Below, piece after piece: positions 33,325 to 42,018 of a stretch of 64,000 bases of DNA (its first letter is position 1; every line of letters starts with the position of its first letter). A program made the translations under genes and the position numbers. A model generated the notes under the pieces. The model did no database searches, was not told the DNA's origin, and saw only the letters and a program-made list of their open reading frames with translations. Source of the DNA: Cyclobacteriaceae bacterium (GTDB lineage Bacteria; Bacteroidota; Bacteroidia; Cytophagales; Cyclobacteriaceae); assembly GCA_019638395.1 (NCBI GenBank), contig JAHBTX010000001.1, forward strand, positions 992,001 through 1,056,000, written 5' to 3'.

Positions 33325-34536
33325 GTGCCAACAAAAGTTCTCATGCTGCTCAATGCGCCTTATCCGGCCGACATCCGTGTAAAAAAGGAAACGGGAGCAT
33401 TGTTAAAGGCTGGTCACGAAATTCATTTGCTCTGTCTTAGAAAAAAAGGTCAGGCTATTACTGAGTTTGTTGAGGGAATTCATGTGCATAGGATTGATGC
33501 CGGAAAGAATAACTACCAACTTGCCTTCTGGGATGTAATCATGTCATTGACTTTTGAACACCCCAAATTCAAAACAGCCATTCACACCATCATAAGGCGA
33601 GAAAAAATCAACCTGGTTCATGTTCATGACTTACCGCTGGCAGGCACTGCCCTTGCCCTTAAAAAAGAACTTGGTTTAAAAGTAATTGTTGACTTACACG
33701 AAAATTATCCGGAAGCCCTTCGCACGTGGTTTACCTGGAAAAAAAACCCAATTGCCCGGCTCAAAAATTTTCTATTCATGAATCCCGATCGGTGGACGCG
33801 TTGGGAAAAAAAAGCGTGTGAAGAAGCAGACACCATTATTGCCGTGGTTGATGAAATGAAAACACGGTTGCTTTATGAACATCGTTTTGATGCCGATAAA
33901 GTAGTTGTCGTTTCAAATACCGAAGAAAAAACATTTATAAACCAATCTGTAGATAATACTGTCTATCAAAATCTGGCAGGCAAGTTTATCGTTATCTATT
34001 CTGGTGGCATTGGTCCGCATCGTGGGGTTGATGTGGCGATAAAAGGAATGAGTCATGTGCAGGAACCCGAAAATATTCACTTCGTCATTGTAGGCTTTGG
34101 AAGTAATGCAGTTATGCAGAACCTACAAAATTTGGTGAAAGAAAGGGATCTGTGCAACGTTCACTTTTTGGGTTATCAGCCCTTCAGTAAATTTTTCTCT
34201 TATTTGTCGCTGGCTGATGTGAATGTAATTCCACATCAATCTAATGGCCATACCGATCACACCATTCCGCACAAGTTATTTCAAGGTATGATGACTGGCA
34301 AACCCATGCTGGTTAGCTCAAGTGCTCCGTTGAAGCGAATTGTTGAATCCTGCCAAAGTGGTTTGGTTTTTACAGCAGGTGATGAACATGACTTTGCAAA
34401 AAAGGTGAACGAATTATATTGCAGCAAAAAACTTTGTGCAACATTAGGAGCGAATGGAAAAAAAGCAACGCTGGAGGGCAATCTGAACTGGGAGCATGAA
34501 CAACAAACACTTTTAGATATTTACGGCAACTATTAA
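33325..34536 (+). CDS. Family 4 glycosyltransferase
   Basis: A 403-residue GT-B retaining enzyme. The N-terminal acceptor half has LMLLNAPYPADIRVKKETG and VHVHDLPLAGTALALKKELG. The donor half has VIYSGGIGPHRGVDVAIKGM, VIVGFGSNA, FLGYQPFSKFFSYLSLADVNVIPHQSNGHTDHTIPHKLFQGMM (in part), with the E-x7-E-like region replaced by a HTIPHKLFQGM block. It is part of surface polysaccharide assembly. The start is GTG 33325. The stop TAA shares its last base with the ATG of the methyltransferase gene. Confidence 0.9.
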   Translation: MPTKVLMLLNAPYPADIRVKKETGALLKAGHEIHLLCLRKKGQAITEFVEGIHVHRIDAGKNNYQLAFWDVIMSLTFEHPKFKTAIHTIIRREKINLVHVHDLPLAGTALALKKELGLKVIVDLHENYPEALRTWFTWKKNPIARLKNFLFMNPDRWTRWEKKACEEADTIIAVVDEMKTRLLYEHRFDADKVVVVSNTEEKTFINQSVDNTVYQNLAGKFIVIYSGGIGPHRGVDVAIKGMSHVQEPENIHFVIVGFGSNAVMQNLQNLVKERDLCNVHFLGYQPFSKFFSYLSLADVNVIPHQSNGHTDHTIPHKLFQGMMTGKPMLVSSSAPLKRIVESCQSGLVFTAGDEHDFAKKVNELYCSKKLCATLGANGKKATLEGNLNWEHEQQTLLDIYGNY

Positions 34537-35111
34537 TGGACTTCACCGAAGCATATAATCTTAACAACCAAGTATTAAGCAGACGTTACAGCAAAACTCT
34601 TGCCTTTGTAAAACAAACTTTACCGGTTGGCACAAGTGTATTGGATATTGGAATTGCCAATCCCCTTTCAAGATTGTTCGAGCAAGAAGGATACAATGTA
34701 AGCAATACAAAAGGTGAGGATCTGGATGACTTTCCAGAATCAGTAAATCAATTTAAAACAGAAGCTGCTTTTGCTTTTGAAATCCTGGAACATCTGATCA
34801 ATCCGATGGGAGTTCTAAAAAATATTCAGGCTAATCGATTATACGCAAGCATCCCATTGTCACTCTGGTTTGCCAAAGCCTATCGAAATAAGAACGATCG
34901 TTGGGATCAGCATTTTCATGAATTTGAAGATTGGCAGTTTGATTGGTTGTTAGAAAAAAGTGGCTGGAAAATAGTACGTTCAGAAAAATGGACTTCACCA
35001 ACGGGAGTGGTGGGGATTAGACCTTTATTACGTCATATTACTCCGAGGTACTATATAGTAGAAGCTGTTAAATCATACAGTTCACTCCACCATATTTTCA
35101 GGCAAGAGTGA
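34536..35111 (+). CDS. Class I SAM-dependent methyltransferase
   Basis: A 191-residue methyltransferase. The SAM-binding motif I reads SVLDIGIANPLSRLF, which is atypical: IANP takes the place of the usual GxGxG. The later AFEILEHLINPMGVLKNI resembles the class I motif of Methyltransf_11/23 proteins. It overlaps the GT4 gene by 1 nt and probably methylates a sugar or lipid intermediate in the same pathway. Confidence 0.78.
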   Translation: MDFTEAYNLNNQVLSRRYSKTLAFVKQTLPVGTSVLDIGIANPLSRLFEQEGYNVSNTKGEDLDDFPESVNQFKTEAAFAFEILEHLINPMGVLKNIQANRLYASIPLSLWFAKAYRNKNDRWDQHFHEFEDWQFDWLLEKSGWKIVRSEKWTSPTGVVGIRPLLRHITPRYYIVEAVKSYSSLHHIFRQE

Positions 35112-35408
35112 ACCTTATTCCAAAATTCTGATTCTGTTAATAAAAATTTAGAACAGAATTTACGCTTGCAACTACTGGCAATCCATTCAATAAACAGTAT
35201 GTGTAAGGTTATTTTCTCAAAACGGTAATTCAAAAAAAAACAAACGGTTTTTTCAAAACTTATAGTGTAAGTTTATTGTAAGCGATAGTAGAACAGAAGA
35301 CCTGTTAACCTTTAAAGTATGCCCAATAAAGACTTGTATGTTCGAGTGTTTTTGCGAAGTGGCTTGCTGTCGCATTAGCAAATTCCGGCTTAAATATTTA
35401 CTTTTTCA
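35112..35408. other. Gene-free stretch with a possible terminator hairpin
   Basis: ATTCTGTT (35131-35138) pairs with AACAGAAT (35152-35159), 20 nt past the methyltransferase stop. It may end that transcript, although only a short T-run follows. The rest to 35408 is AT-rich and shows no gene. Confidence 0.4.
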
Positions 35409-35450
35409 GATCATAATCCAAAAAAGTTATAACTTTGCCGGATTATGATC
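35409..35450. promoter_or_regulatory. Nested 42-bp dyad over the promoter and start codon of an ATPase gene
   Basis: Outer arms GATCATAATCC (35409-35419) and GGATTATGATC (35440-35450) are perfect inverse complements. Between them, exactly centred, is the 14-bp palindrome AAAGTTATAACTTT (35423-35436) with 3-nt spacers on both sides. A TAACTTTG -7 box (35430-35437) lies in the centre and the ATG (35445-35447) lies in the right arm, so a leaderless transcript is predicted. Suits an operator of a dimeric regulator. Confidence 0.75.
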
Positions 35451-36569
35451 GTCAGAAAGCTTGAAAAGCTGGTAAAATCGCATCTGGGTTCTGGAAAAGC
35501 AGTAATTCTTATTGGTGCGCGCCAGGTGGGTAAAACCACGCTCTTGGCAACTATTGCTGCTCAATACGACAGTCCGGCACTATTTATTAATTGCGATGAG
35601 CCCGACATGCGGGCACTACTTTTCAACAAAACCTCTACCGAACTAAGGGCCATTATCGGTAACCATAAGTTAGTGATCATTGATGAAGCCCAGCGGGTTA
35701 AGAATATAGGTTTAAGTCTAAAGCTAATAACCGATCAGATTAAATCGGTACAACTTATTGTATCCGGCTCTTCTGCGCTGGAGCTGGCCAATGAGATAAA
35801 TGAGCCCCTTACCGGAAGAAAATGGGAATTCATGATGTACCCGATTTCATCCGAAGAATTAATGCAATTTACTTCTGTTACAGAAGAGAGAAGACTCTTG
35901 AATACCCGACTTATTTATGGATTTTATCCGGACGTGGTGAATAACCCCGGATCGGAGAAGAAAATTTTAAAGAGCCTAACAGACAGCTATTTATACAAAG
36001 ATTTGTTCTCGTTTAAAGATGTGCGCAAACCAGAGGTAATTGAAAAAATTCTTCAAGCATTAAGCCTTCAAATTGGTGCTGAAGTAAGTTATAACGAGAT
36101 AGCCGATCTGGTTAAATCCGATCCACAAACCGTGAGCCGATACATTGATTTGTTAGAAAAAACCATGGTTGTGTACAGGCTTCCTTCCTTTAGCAGAAAT
36201 CTCAGAAATGAATTGAAAAAGAGTCGTAAAATTTATTTTTATGATAATGGTGTACGTAATGCCACCATTGCTAATTTTCAACCAATTGAACTTAGAAAAG
36301 ATGCAGGAGCACTTTGGGAAAACTTCATTATGACCGAACGCCTTAAGTTTACCAGTTATGCCGGAATTTGGAGTAATAAATTTTTCTGGCGTACAAAGCA
36401 GCAGCAAGAGATTGATTACATTGAAGAACGTGATGGTAAACTTTATACTTTCGAATTTAAATGGGGTAAAGTAAAAAAGGAAAAAGCACCTCTAACATTT
36501 ACAAATGCTTATCCAAATAGCGAGCATCGGGTTATCACACCTGAAAATTATCAAACGTTTATTTCATAA
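35445..36569 (+). CDS. AAA+ ATPase with DUF4143 C-terminal domain (copy 2)
   Basis: A 374-residue protein, family-related to the one at 29003-30175 but clearly diverged. Walker A ILIGARQVGKTTLLATIA (about residues 19-36), Walker B KLVIIDEAQRVKNIG, sensor LIVSGSSALELANE, a winged-helix-like NEIADLVKSDPQTVSRYIDLLE, and a C-terminal nuclease-like core QEIDYIEERDGKLYTFEFKWGK (in part; D...E.K). The function of such ATPases is unknown. Its stop overlaps by one base the ATG of the flippase gene (TAATG), which would make the flippase dependent on the dyad-controlled promoter at 35409-35450. Confidence 0.92.
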   Translation: MIVRKLEKLVKSHLGSGKAVILIGARQVGKTTLLATIAAQYDSPALFINCDEPDMRALLFNKTSTELRAIIGNHKLVIIDEAQRVKNIGLSLKLITDQIKSVQLIVSGSSALELANEINEPLTGRKWEFMMYPISSEELMQFTSVTEERRLLNTRLIYGFYPDVVNNPGSEKKILKSLTDSYLYKDLFSFKDVRKPEVIEKILQALSLQIGAEVSYNEIADLVKSDPQTVSRYIDLLEKTMVVYRLPSFSRNLRNELKKSRKIYFYDNGVRNATIANFQPIELRKDAGALWENFIMTERLKFTSYAGIWSNKFFWRTKQQQEIDYIEERDGKLYTFEFKWGKVKKEKAPLTFTNAYPNSEHRVITPENYQTFIS

Positions 36570-38065
36570 TGGGCCTCGTCATCCGCCAAAGTATTTACAC
36601 CACCTTAATATCCTATGCCGGGGCTTCAATTGGTTATCTCAATCTGCTTTATCTATTCCCAAAATTTCTGGAACCCGAACAAGTCGGGTTACTAAGAACT
36701 ATTCAGGACGCAGCTATCTTGTTAGCCCCGTTTGCCACGTTTGGATTGGCGCAAAGTATTTTCCGGTTTCATCCGCAACTTGTTAAAGACAAAACAACCG
36801 AAGCGGGCTTTATAAGCCTCATTACCTTTTTAGCGCTGGTTGGGTTTGCTATTTTTTTTGTTGCTTTCAAACTATTCGAAACATCAATCCTCGCCTACTT
36901 TGAAGACAATGCACGGGAAATCATCCAATACGCATCAGTAGTATTATGGCTTACACTGATTTTACTAATTACATCATTGCTGGAGGCTTACTCAAGATCG
37001 TTGTTGAAAATGATTTTTCCGAACCTGTTGCGCGAGGTGGTGGTTCGGCTGTTGCTGGCGCTATTGGTGATAAGCTATTTTCAAGGTTACATTTCCTACA
37101 ACCAATTTATTGTCAACACCGTAATCGCTTATCTTTTTTGCCTGTTGTTGCTAGTGGCTTATCTCAGTTTTCTTAAAAAGATTTCATTCACGTTAAATCT
37201 AAGCTCGCTGCAACCGGCTAAAATAAAGTCGCTGGTCGTTTATAGTTCACTCAGTTTTGCCGGCACTGCGGGTATGATTGTGATTGGCAAAGTAGATAGC
37301 ATGATGGTATCGGGCATGTTGGGGCTGGCAGCCAATGCCGTTTATACTACCGCATTTTACATGGCTACGATCATTGAAATTCCACGAAGGGCCATGAGCC
37401 AGGTGGCCATGCCCTTGATAGCGCGCGCGTTTGAAAAAAATGACTTGACCGACATTCAAACAATCTACAGGAAAACAGCCATCAACCAATTTATTATTGG
37501 CGCATTGCTCCTGGTTGGAGTCTATATCAATCTGGATAATATATTCGCACTGATGCCGCGACAGGAAGTTTATGAAGTTGGAAAGTGGGTAGTGATTATT
37601 GTTGGTATTGGCAAGCTAACCGACATGTTGTTTGGTCCGAGTAGCGAGATTATTGTACTCTCAAAATATTACGCGTTTAATATTTTACTGCTTACATCGC
37701 TGGCAGCCGTTGTAATTGTTAGTAACAACATCCTCATCCCGATTTACGGTATAAATGGAGCCGCTATGGGTTCGGCTTTGGCGCTTATCACGTTTAATAT
37801 CCTGAAGTATTTTTTCATCTGGTATAAATTGAAGATGCAGCCATTTAATCTGGATTCAGTAAAAGTTCTGGTTATAGCTTTAGTGATGATCGGACTAAAT
37901 CTACTTATCCCAAAATTTCAAACAGTAGTTGCTGATATTGCTATTCGTTCTGTAGCAATCACTATTACTTATTCGGTTCTGATATTCTACTCGCGCGCCA
38001 CCCCAGATGGGAATTCGTTTCTACTGAAGCAACTTAATCGCGTTGGGCTACTTAAAAAGAATTAA
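36569..38065 (+). CDS. Wzx-type oligosaccharide flippase
   Basis: A 498-residue polytopic protein of the polysaccharide transport (MATE-like) superfamily with about 14 helices. The N-terminus is MGLVIRQSIYTTLISYAGASI, followed by YLFPKFLEPEQVGLLRT. A central GKVDSMMVSGMLGLAANAVYTTAFYMATI (in part) is typical. It would move lipid-linked repeat units across the inner membrane for the glycan made by the neighbouring transferases. Translationally coupled to the DUF4143 ATPase upstream; 3' end overlaps the convergent GT4 gene by 4 nt. Confidence 0.9.
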   Translation: MGLVIRQSIYTTLISYAGASIGYLNLLYLFPKFLEPEQVGLLRTIQDAAILLAPFATFGLAQSIFRFHPQLVKDKTTEAGFISLITFLALVGFAIFFVAFKLFETSILAYFEDNAREIIQYASVVLWLTLILLITSLLEAYSRSLLKMIFPNLLREVVVRLLLALLVISYFQGYISYNQFIVNTVIAYLFCLLLLVAYLSFLKKISFTLNLSSLQPAKIKSLVVYSSLSFAGTAGMIVIGKVDSMMVSGMLGLAANAVYTTAFYMATIIEIPRRAMSQVAMPLIARAFEKNDLTDIQTIYRKTAINQFIIGALLLVGVYINLDNIFALMPRQEVYEVGKWVVIIVGIGKLTDMLFGPSSEIIVLSKYYAFNILLLTSLAAVVIVSNNILIPIYGINGAAMGSALALITFNILKYFFIWYKLKMQPFNLDSVKVLVIALVMIGLNLLIPKFQTVVADIAIRSVAITITYSVLIFYSRATPDGNSFLLKQLNRVGLLKKN

Positions 38066-39363
38066 CCCACTGTCTCTAACAATACAATCAACTTATCTGT
38101 CAGCACCCTGCGGGAATAATTTGTTAGCGTTTTTGAATCTGGCTTAGTACCTGACTTCCAGTTTGTGAAACTTTTCATCAAGGCTGTCTCAAGACCTAAC
38201 TGGTCGTTAGGCTCATGTACGTTTCCGGCACCAGCATTTTTTATAATCAAAGCTGAATCGCCATCACTCGCCCCCACTCCAATTATTTCGTTACCCGATG
38301 CCAGGTACTCAAAAAGTTTTCCCGGAATATTACCTGCTGCATGAGCAGCGTGTGCGAGTACTAACAAAAGCACATCGGTACTTCCATATAATTTCAATAA
38401 TTCGTTGTGCGGCAGTTGATTAATGAAAGTAACGCAAGCAGCTAACACGTTATCGTCTTCAACAAAACTTTTGAACACGGCATTAACCGAACCAACAAAC
38501 TCTATATTCAATGCGCTATTAAAATCAGCATGCTTCAAACAAAGTTCTTTAATGGCAAGCATAGCAGGACGAGGATCGCGCAATTCATCAACTCCTCCGA
38601 TATGTCGAATAGTGAATTTAGAAGTGCGATGATGTTGGATTAATTTAAAGTCATCTTCATCAAAACCGTTGGTAATCAAGTGTACATTTTTTCCGCCCAG
38701 TTGTTGAAATTGCTTTAGGTAATAAGGAGTAACCGTTAACACGAGATCAGCCTCTTGTAATACTGATCGTTCCATTTGTTTATGACGATTTCTTGCCCAT
38801 GTTGAAAGCTGAAGCGTATCCAATAAATCCCACTCACTCCAGGGATCACGAAAATCAGCAACCCATTTTATTGCTGCATTTTTTCTTTTTAATCCCCTAC
38901 CAATCAGATGCATGCTGTGCGGTGGACCGGTAGTAATTATTCTGTCGATATTATTCCGTTGCACAAAGTCGATCAGGTATTCAACTGATGGTTTTATCCA
39001 AAATCTTCTTGCATCGGGGATGAAAAAATTTCCGCGTACCCACATGCCAAATTTCTGAAGGAGTGTTTTCTTACCGGTAGCAACAAAGTCAACTTGTTGC
39101 ATTTTCTTACCAGAAAAAATTGAAGTGAGCTGATTGAAGATTTTGTATGGCTCCCAGATCGGAAAATGAATTACTTCAACCTGAGACGGTACATCTTTTA
39201 ACAGCGATGTATCCCAAATAGCTACATGCGGATTTTCAGGAGTGAATACATAAGGTTCCCATCCTTTTTGTGTCAGATACTTTACAAATTTTAGCCAACG
39301 TTGCACGCCACTTCCCCCGGAAGGGGGCCAGTAATAGGTTATGATGAGCACTCGCTTATTCAT
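38062..39363 (-). CDS. Family 4 glycosyltransferase
   Basis: A 433-residue GT-B enzyme beginning KRVLIITYYWPPSGGSGVQRWLKF. It shows IITTGPPHSMHLIG and WVADFRDPWSEW in the acceptor half. The donor half has VHLITNGFDEDDF, IEFVGSVNAVFKS, LHAHAAGNIPGKLFEYLASGNEIIGVG-like residues (AAGNIPGKLFEYLASG), the nucleotide-sugar site. It closes the surface-glycan cluster on the opposite strand. Its leader contains four heptanucleotide units (39373-39400). Confidence 0.9.
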   Translation of the reverse strand: MNKRVLIITYYWPPSGGSGVQRWLKFVKYLTQKGWEPYVFTPENPHVAIWDTSLLKDVPSQVEVIHFPIWEPYKIFNQLTSIFSGKKMQQVDFVATGKKTLLQKFGMWVRGNFFIPDARRFWIKPSVEYLIDFVQRNNIDRIITTGPPHSMHLIGRGLKRKNAAIKWVADFRDPWSEWDLLDTLQLSTWARNRHKQMERSVLQEADLVLTVTPYYLKQFQQLGGKNVHLITNGFDEDDFKLIQHHRTSKFTIRHIGGVDELRDPRPAMLAIKELCLKHADFNSALNIEFVGSVNAVFKSFVEDDNVLAACVTFINQLPHNELLKLYGSTDVLLLVLAHAAHAAGNIPGKLFEYLASGNEIIGVGASDGDSALIIKNAGAGNVHEPNDQLGLETALMKSFTNWKSGTKPDSKTLTNYSRRVLTDKLIVLLETVG

Positions 39364-39372
39364 GAAGTAAAA

Positions 39373-39400
39373 GTAGGCAGTTGGCAGTAGGCAATCGGCA
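39373..39400. repeat. Four heptanucleotide units in a glycosyltransferase leader
   Basis: GTAGGCA, GTTGGCA, GTAGGCA, ATCGGCA in tandem without gaps, 10 nt from the ATG of the GT4 gene. Unlike the other tracts it has no inverse arm. Confidence 0.75.
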
Positions 39401-39409
39401 AAGCTTACA

Positions 39410-40315
39410 TTAATTTTTTATTCCCAGTTGAGAATTAATTTCAACAATCTTTTCGGGTTTAAACCATTTGGTGTCTGGATCTTTTTTAAACCACGTTAGT
39501 TGCCGCTTGGCATAATGCCTTGAGTTTCGTTTTAGCAATCTAACGGCTTCCGCTTTATCATAAAGCCCATCCATAAATCCAAAAATCTCGCGATAGCCTA
39601 CCGTTTGTAACGCATTCAGGTGGCGGAGCGGATAAAATTTTTCAGCTTCGGCAAACAACCCTTGCTCAATCATGCCATCCATGCGCATGTCAATGCGGTT
39701 ATAAAGTTCTTCACGTTCCAACTCAATACCAATCTTTACAATCTGAAACGGATGTTCAGTTTTTTTCTGTTGTCGTAATTCATGCATGGGTTTTTGCCAG
39801 GCACGATACAGTTCCAGCGCCCGGATTAACCGATGTGGATTTTGAATATCTACTATTTCAAAATAAGCCGGATCAACTTGTTTTACCTGTGCTTGCAACC
39901 AGGTAAGTCCGTTTGCTTCGTATTCTTCAATTATCTGTGCCCTTAATCCTTCCGGGATAGGTGGCATCTCATCAAAACCCTCCAGCACCGCTTTTATGTA
40001 CAAGCCTGAGCCTCCACAAAGAATAAGATTATCGTATTGCTGAAACAAAAAATGGATCAACGTAAGTGCCTCACGACCATATGCCCCGGCATCGTAGTCA
40101 TCTTTTATAGAATGTGTATTTATGAAATGGTGCTTAACCTGCATCAGTTCGGCTGGGCTGGGTTTTGCGGTACCAATTTCCAACTCCTTGTAAATCTGGC
40201 GCGAGTCGGCCGAAATAATCTCAGTTTGAAGCTGTTGCGCCAACCGGATGGCCAGTGTGGTTTTGCCTACAGCAGTAGGACCCACAATTACAATTAGTCT
40301 TTTTGTTGATTTCAT
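39410..40315 (-). CDS. miaA: tRNA dimethylallyltransferase
   Basis: A 301-residue enzyme that adds a dimethylallyl group to A37 of UNN-reading tRNAs. P-loop VGPTAVGKTTLAIRLA, catalytic Asp-containing ISADSRQIYKELEIGTAKP, DDYDAGAYGREA, CGGSGLYIKAVLEG and QKPMHELRQ, QTVGYREIFGF, with KRNSRHYAKRQLTWFKKD near the end. Standard length. The start codon directly follows the heptanucleotide tract at 40315-40384, whose units form the 5' leader. Confidence 0.96.
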   Translation of the reverse strand: MKSTKRLIVIVGPTAVGKTTLAIRLAQQLQTEIISADSRQIYKELEIGTAKPSPAELMQVKHHFINTHSIKDDYDAGAYGREALTLIHFLFQQYDNLILCGGSGLYIKAVLEGFDEMPPIPEGLRAQIIEEYEANGLTWLQAQVKQVDPAYFEIVDIQNPHRLIRALELYRAWQKPMHELRQQKKTEHPFQIVKIGIELEREELYNRIDMRMDGMIEQGLFAEAEKFYPLRHLNALQTVGYREIFGFMDGLYDKAEAVRLLKRNSRHYAKRQLTWFKKDPDTKWFKPEKIVEINSQLGIKN

Positions 40316-40384
40316 TACCGAATTACGAATTACGAATTACTATTGAATACACCAACCAAAATCGTAAATCGCAAATTCGAAATT
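40315..40384. repeat. Heptanucleotide-period inverted repeat between divergent genes
   Basis: Ten gapless 7-nt units: TTACCGA, ATTACGA twice, ATTACTA, TTGAATA, CACCAAC, then CAAAATC, GTAAATC, GCAAATT, CGAAATT. The left units and the right units are rough inverse complements around the CACCAAC centre. It begins at the miaA start codon and fills most of the divergent gap; the next gene starts 38 nt on. Confidence 0.8.
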
Positions 40385-40421
40385 TAAGCCTTATCTTTCG
40401 GACTAAAATTCGCCACTACGA

Positions 40422-40697
40422 ATGATTAAGTACACCAATCAATTTTTAACCAAGCTGGAAGACCTGGTTGCCGAATCGGATTATATTCTTCGGTATGAAA
40501 AGGGAAACTTCAAATCGGGCTATTGCCTGCTAAAAGAACAGAAGATCATGATTGTGAACAAGTTCTTTACGGTTGAAGGAAAAATAAATGCATTGTTAGA
40601 CATTCTGAAAAACCTGGAGCTTGACCCCACACGGTTTTCTGAAAAGAGTAAAAAACTTTATGACGAACTACATGATGTTGAGGTAAAGAGTGAATAA
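40422..40697 (+). CDS. Conserved 91-residue protein of unknown function
   Basis: A small acidic-basic protein starting MIKYTNQFLTKLEDLVAESDYILRYEKGNFKSGYC, followed by two strands (EQKIMIVNKFFTV) and a C-terminal helix (INALLDILKNLELDP). No membrane segment. I recognise it only as a short conserved type found in Bacteroidota. It is the first gene of a plus-strand run with Uma2, MBL hydrolase and rqcH, gaps of 3-22 nt. Confidence 0.65.
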   Translation: MIKYTNQFLTKLEDLVAESDYILRYEKGNFKSGYCLLKEQKIMIVNKFFTVEGKINALLDILKNLELDPTRFSEKSKKLYDELHDVEVKSE

Positions 40698-40719
40698 GGC
40701 CTTTCGCAACTTTTAGACT

Positions 40720-41250
40720 ATGCAAGAAGCGGTTTTACATCCACCCCGAACACTTTTGGAAGTATTTAAAATGCTACCAGAGGGAACTTGTGCAGAAATA
40801 GTTGATAATAGTCTATATATGTCGCCATCACCAACTTTAAATCATCAAAGTGCGATCGGAGGACTGTTTAGCAAAATCTATTCGCACGTTCTCAAAAAGA
40901 AATTGGGGAAAGCCTTTGTTGCACCTTTGGATGTTTATCTTTCCAAGACGAATGTATTTCAACCTGATGTGGTTTTTGTCTCAACACAAAATGAAAGTAT
41001 TTTAAAAAGAGACGGCATTTATGGTGCTCCCGATCTGGTGATTGAAATATTGTCAGCCGGAACTAAAAAATTAGACCTCACCAAGAAAAAAGATGCCTAC
41101 GAAAAAGCGGGCGTAAAAGAGTATTGGGTGGTTGATCCTGAAACATCTGAAGCTATCGGCTTTCAATTAGTAAAAGGAAAATATCAGGAGTTTAAGCGCC
41201 AACAAAATAAAGTCAGTTCGCTTTTACTTAAGCGCACATTCAAGTTTTAG
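40720..41250 (+). CDS. Uma2-family (DUF820) putative endonuclease
   Basis: A 176-residue PD-(D/E)xK fold protein: NHQSAIGGLFSKIYSHV, YLSKTNVFQPDVVFVS (catalytic Asp in QPDVVFV), and APDLVIEILSAGTKKLDLTKKKDAYEKAGVKEYWVVDP, where Glu in VIEILS and a Lys near DLTKKKDAY complete the active site. Uma2 proteins are abundant but functionally undefined. It lies between two conserved genes and has no partner toxin or antitoxin visible. Confidence 0.85.
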   Translation: MQEAVLHPPRTLLEVFKMLPEGTCAEIVDNSLYMSPSPTLNHQSAIGGLFSKIYSHVLKKKLGKAFVAPLDVYLSKTNVFQPDVVFVSTQNESILKRDGIYGAPDLVIEILSAGTKKLDLTKKKDAYEKAGVKEYWVVDPETSEAIGFQLVKGKYQEFKRQQNKVSSLLLKRTFKF

Positions 41251-41253
41251 CTT

Positions 41254-42015
41254 TTGAAAATCACTTTTCTCGGTACCGGAACTTCACAAGGTGTGCCTGT
41301 AATTGGGTGCACGTGCGAGGTTTGTCAGTCGCTTGATTATCGCGATAAGCGATTGCGCTCTTCTATTCATTTGCAACTAAATGATCTGAGTTTAGTTATT
41401 GATACCGGGCCCGATTTTCGACAGCAGATGTTGCGCGAGCGCATTAACAAACTTGATGCTGTTTTATTTACCCACAGCCATAAAGATCATATTGCCGGGT
41501 TGGACGATGTACGGGCTTACAACTATCTGCAAAAAGCCGACATGCCGGTTTACGGAAATGCAGATGTTTTTGCACAACTCAAAAAAGAGTTTTACTACGT
41601 ATTTGAAAAAAATAAATACCCGGGCATTCCTCAATTAAAACTGCACGAAATTAATCACGCACCATTTTTTATCGGCTCCATAAAAATTTTACCACTACCG
41701 GTATTGCATTATCAACTACCGGTGTTGGGTTTTCGCATCGATAATTTCAGTTACATTACCGATGCCAATCAAATTCCGGAATCAACTTTAGCCTTATTAA
41801 AGGGCACACACACGCTGGTGTTAAATGCCTTGCAACGCGAAAAACATGTTTCGCATTTTAATCTGGAGGAAGCATTGGCAATGGCGGCTCGCATTGGCGC
41901 CCAACAAACCTATTTTATACACATCAGTCATAAACTTGGTTGCCATAAAATTGTAGAACGTGAGTTACCAAATTCAGTAGCTTTGGCTTACGATGGCCTG
42001 AGTATTGAGGTTTAA
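41254..42015 (+). CDS. MBL-fold metallo-hydrolase (PhnP-like)
   Basis: A 253-residue metallo-beta-lactamase-fold phosphodiesterase-like enzyme beginning ITFLGTGTSQGVPVIGCTCEVC. The two cysteines of the GCTCEVC stretch are typical of PhnP-like proteins and could bind a structural zinc. The metal motif is FTHSHKDHIAGLDDVR, and LHYQLPVLGFRIDNFSYITDA and FIHISHKLG supply further ligands. It probably cleaves a cyclic or diester phosphate. Start is TTG 41254, 3 nt after the Uma2 stop; the next gene follows 3 nt later. Confidence 0.88.
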   Translation: MKITFLGTGTSQGVPVIGCTCEVCQSLDYRDKRLRSSIHLQLNDLSLVIDTGPDFRQQMLRERINKLDAVLFTHSHKDHIAGLDDVRAYNYLQKADMPVYGNADVFAQLKKEFYYVFEKNKYPGIPQLKLHEINHAPFFIGSIKILPLPVLHYQLPVLGFRIDNFSYITDANQIPESTLALLKGTHTLVLNALQREKHVSHFNLEEALAMAARIGAQQTYFIHISHKLGCHKIVERELPNSVALAYDGLSIEV

Positions 42016-42018
42016 CCC

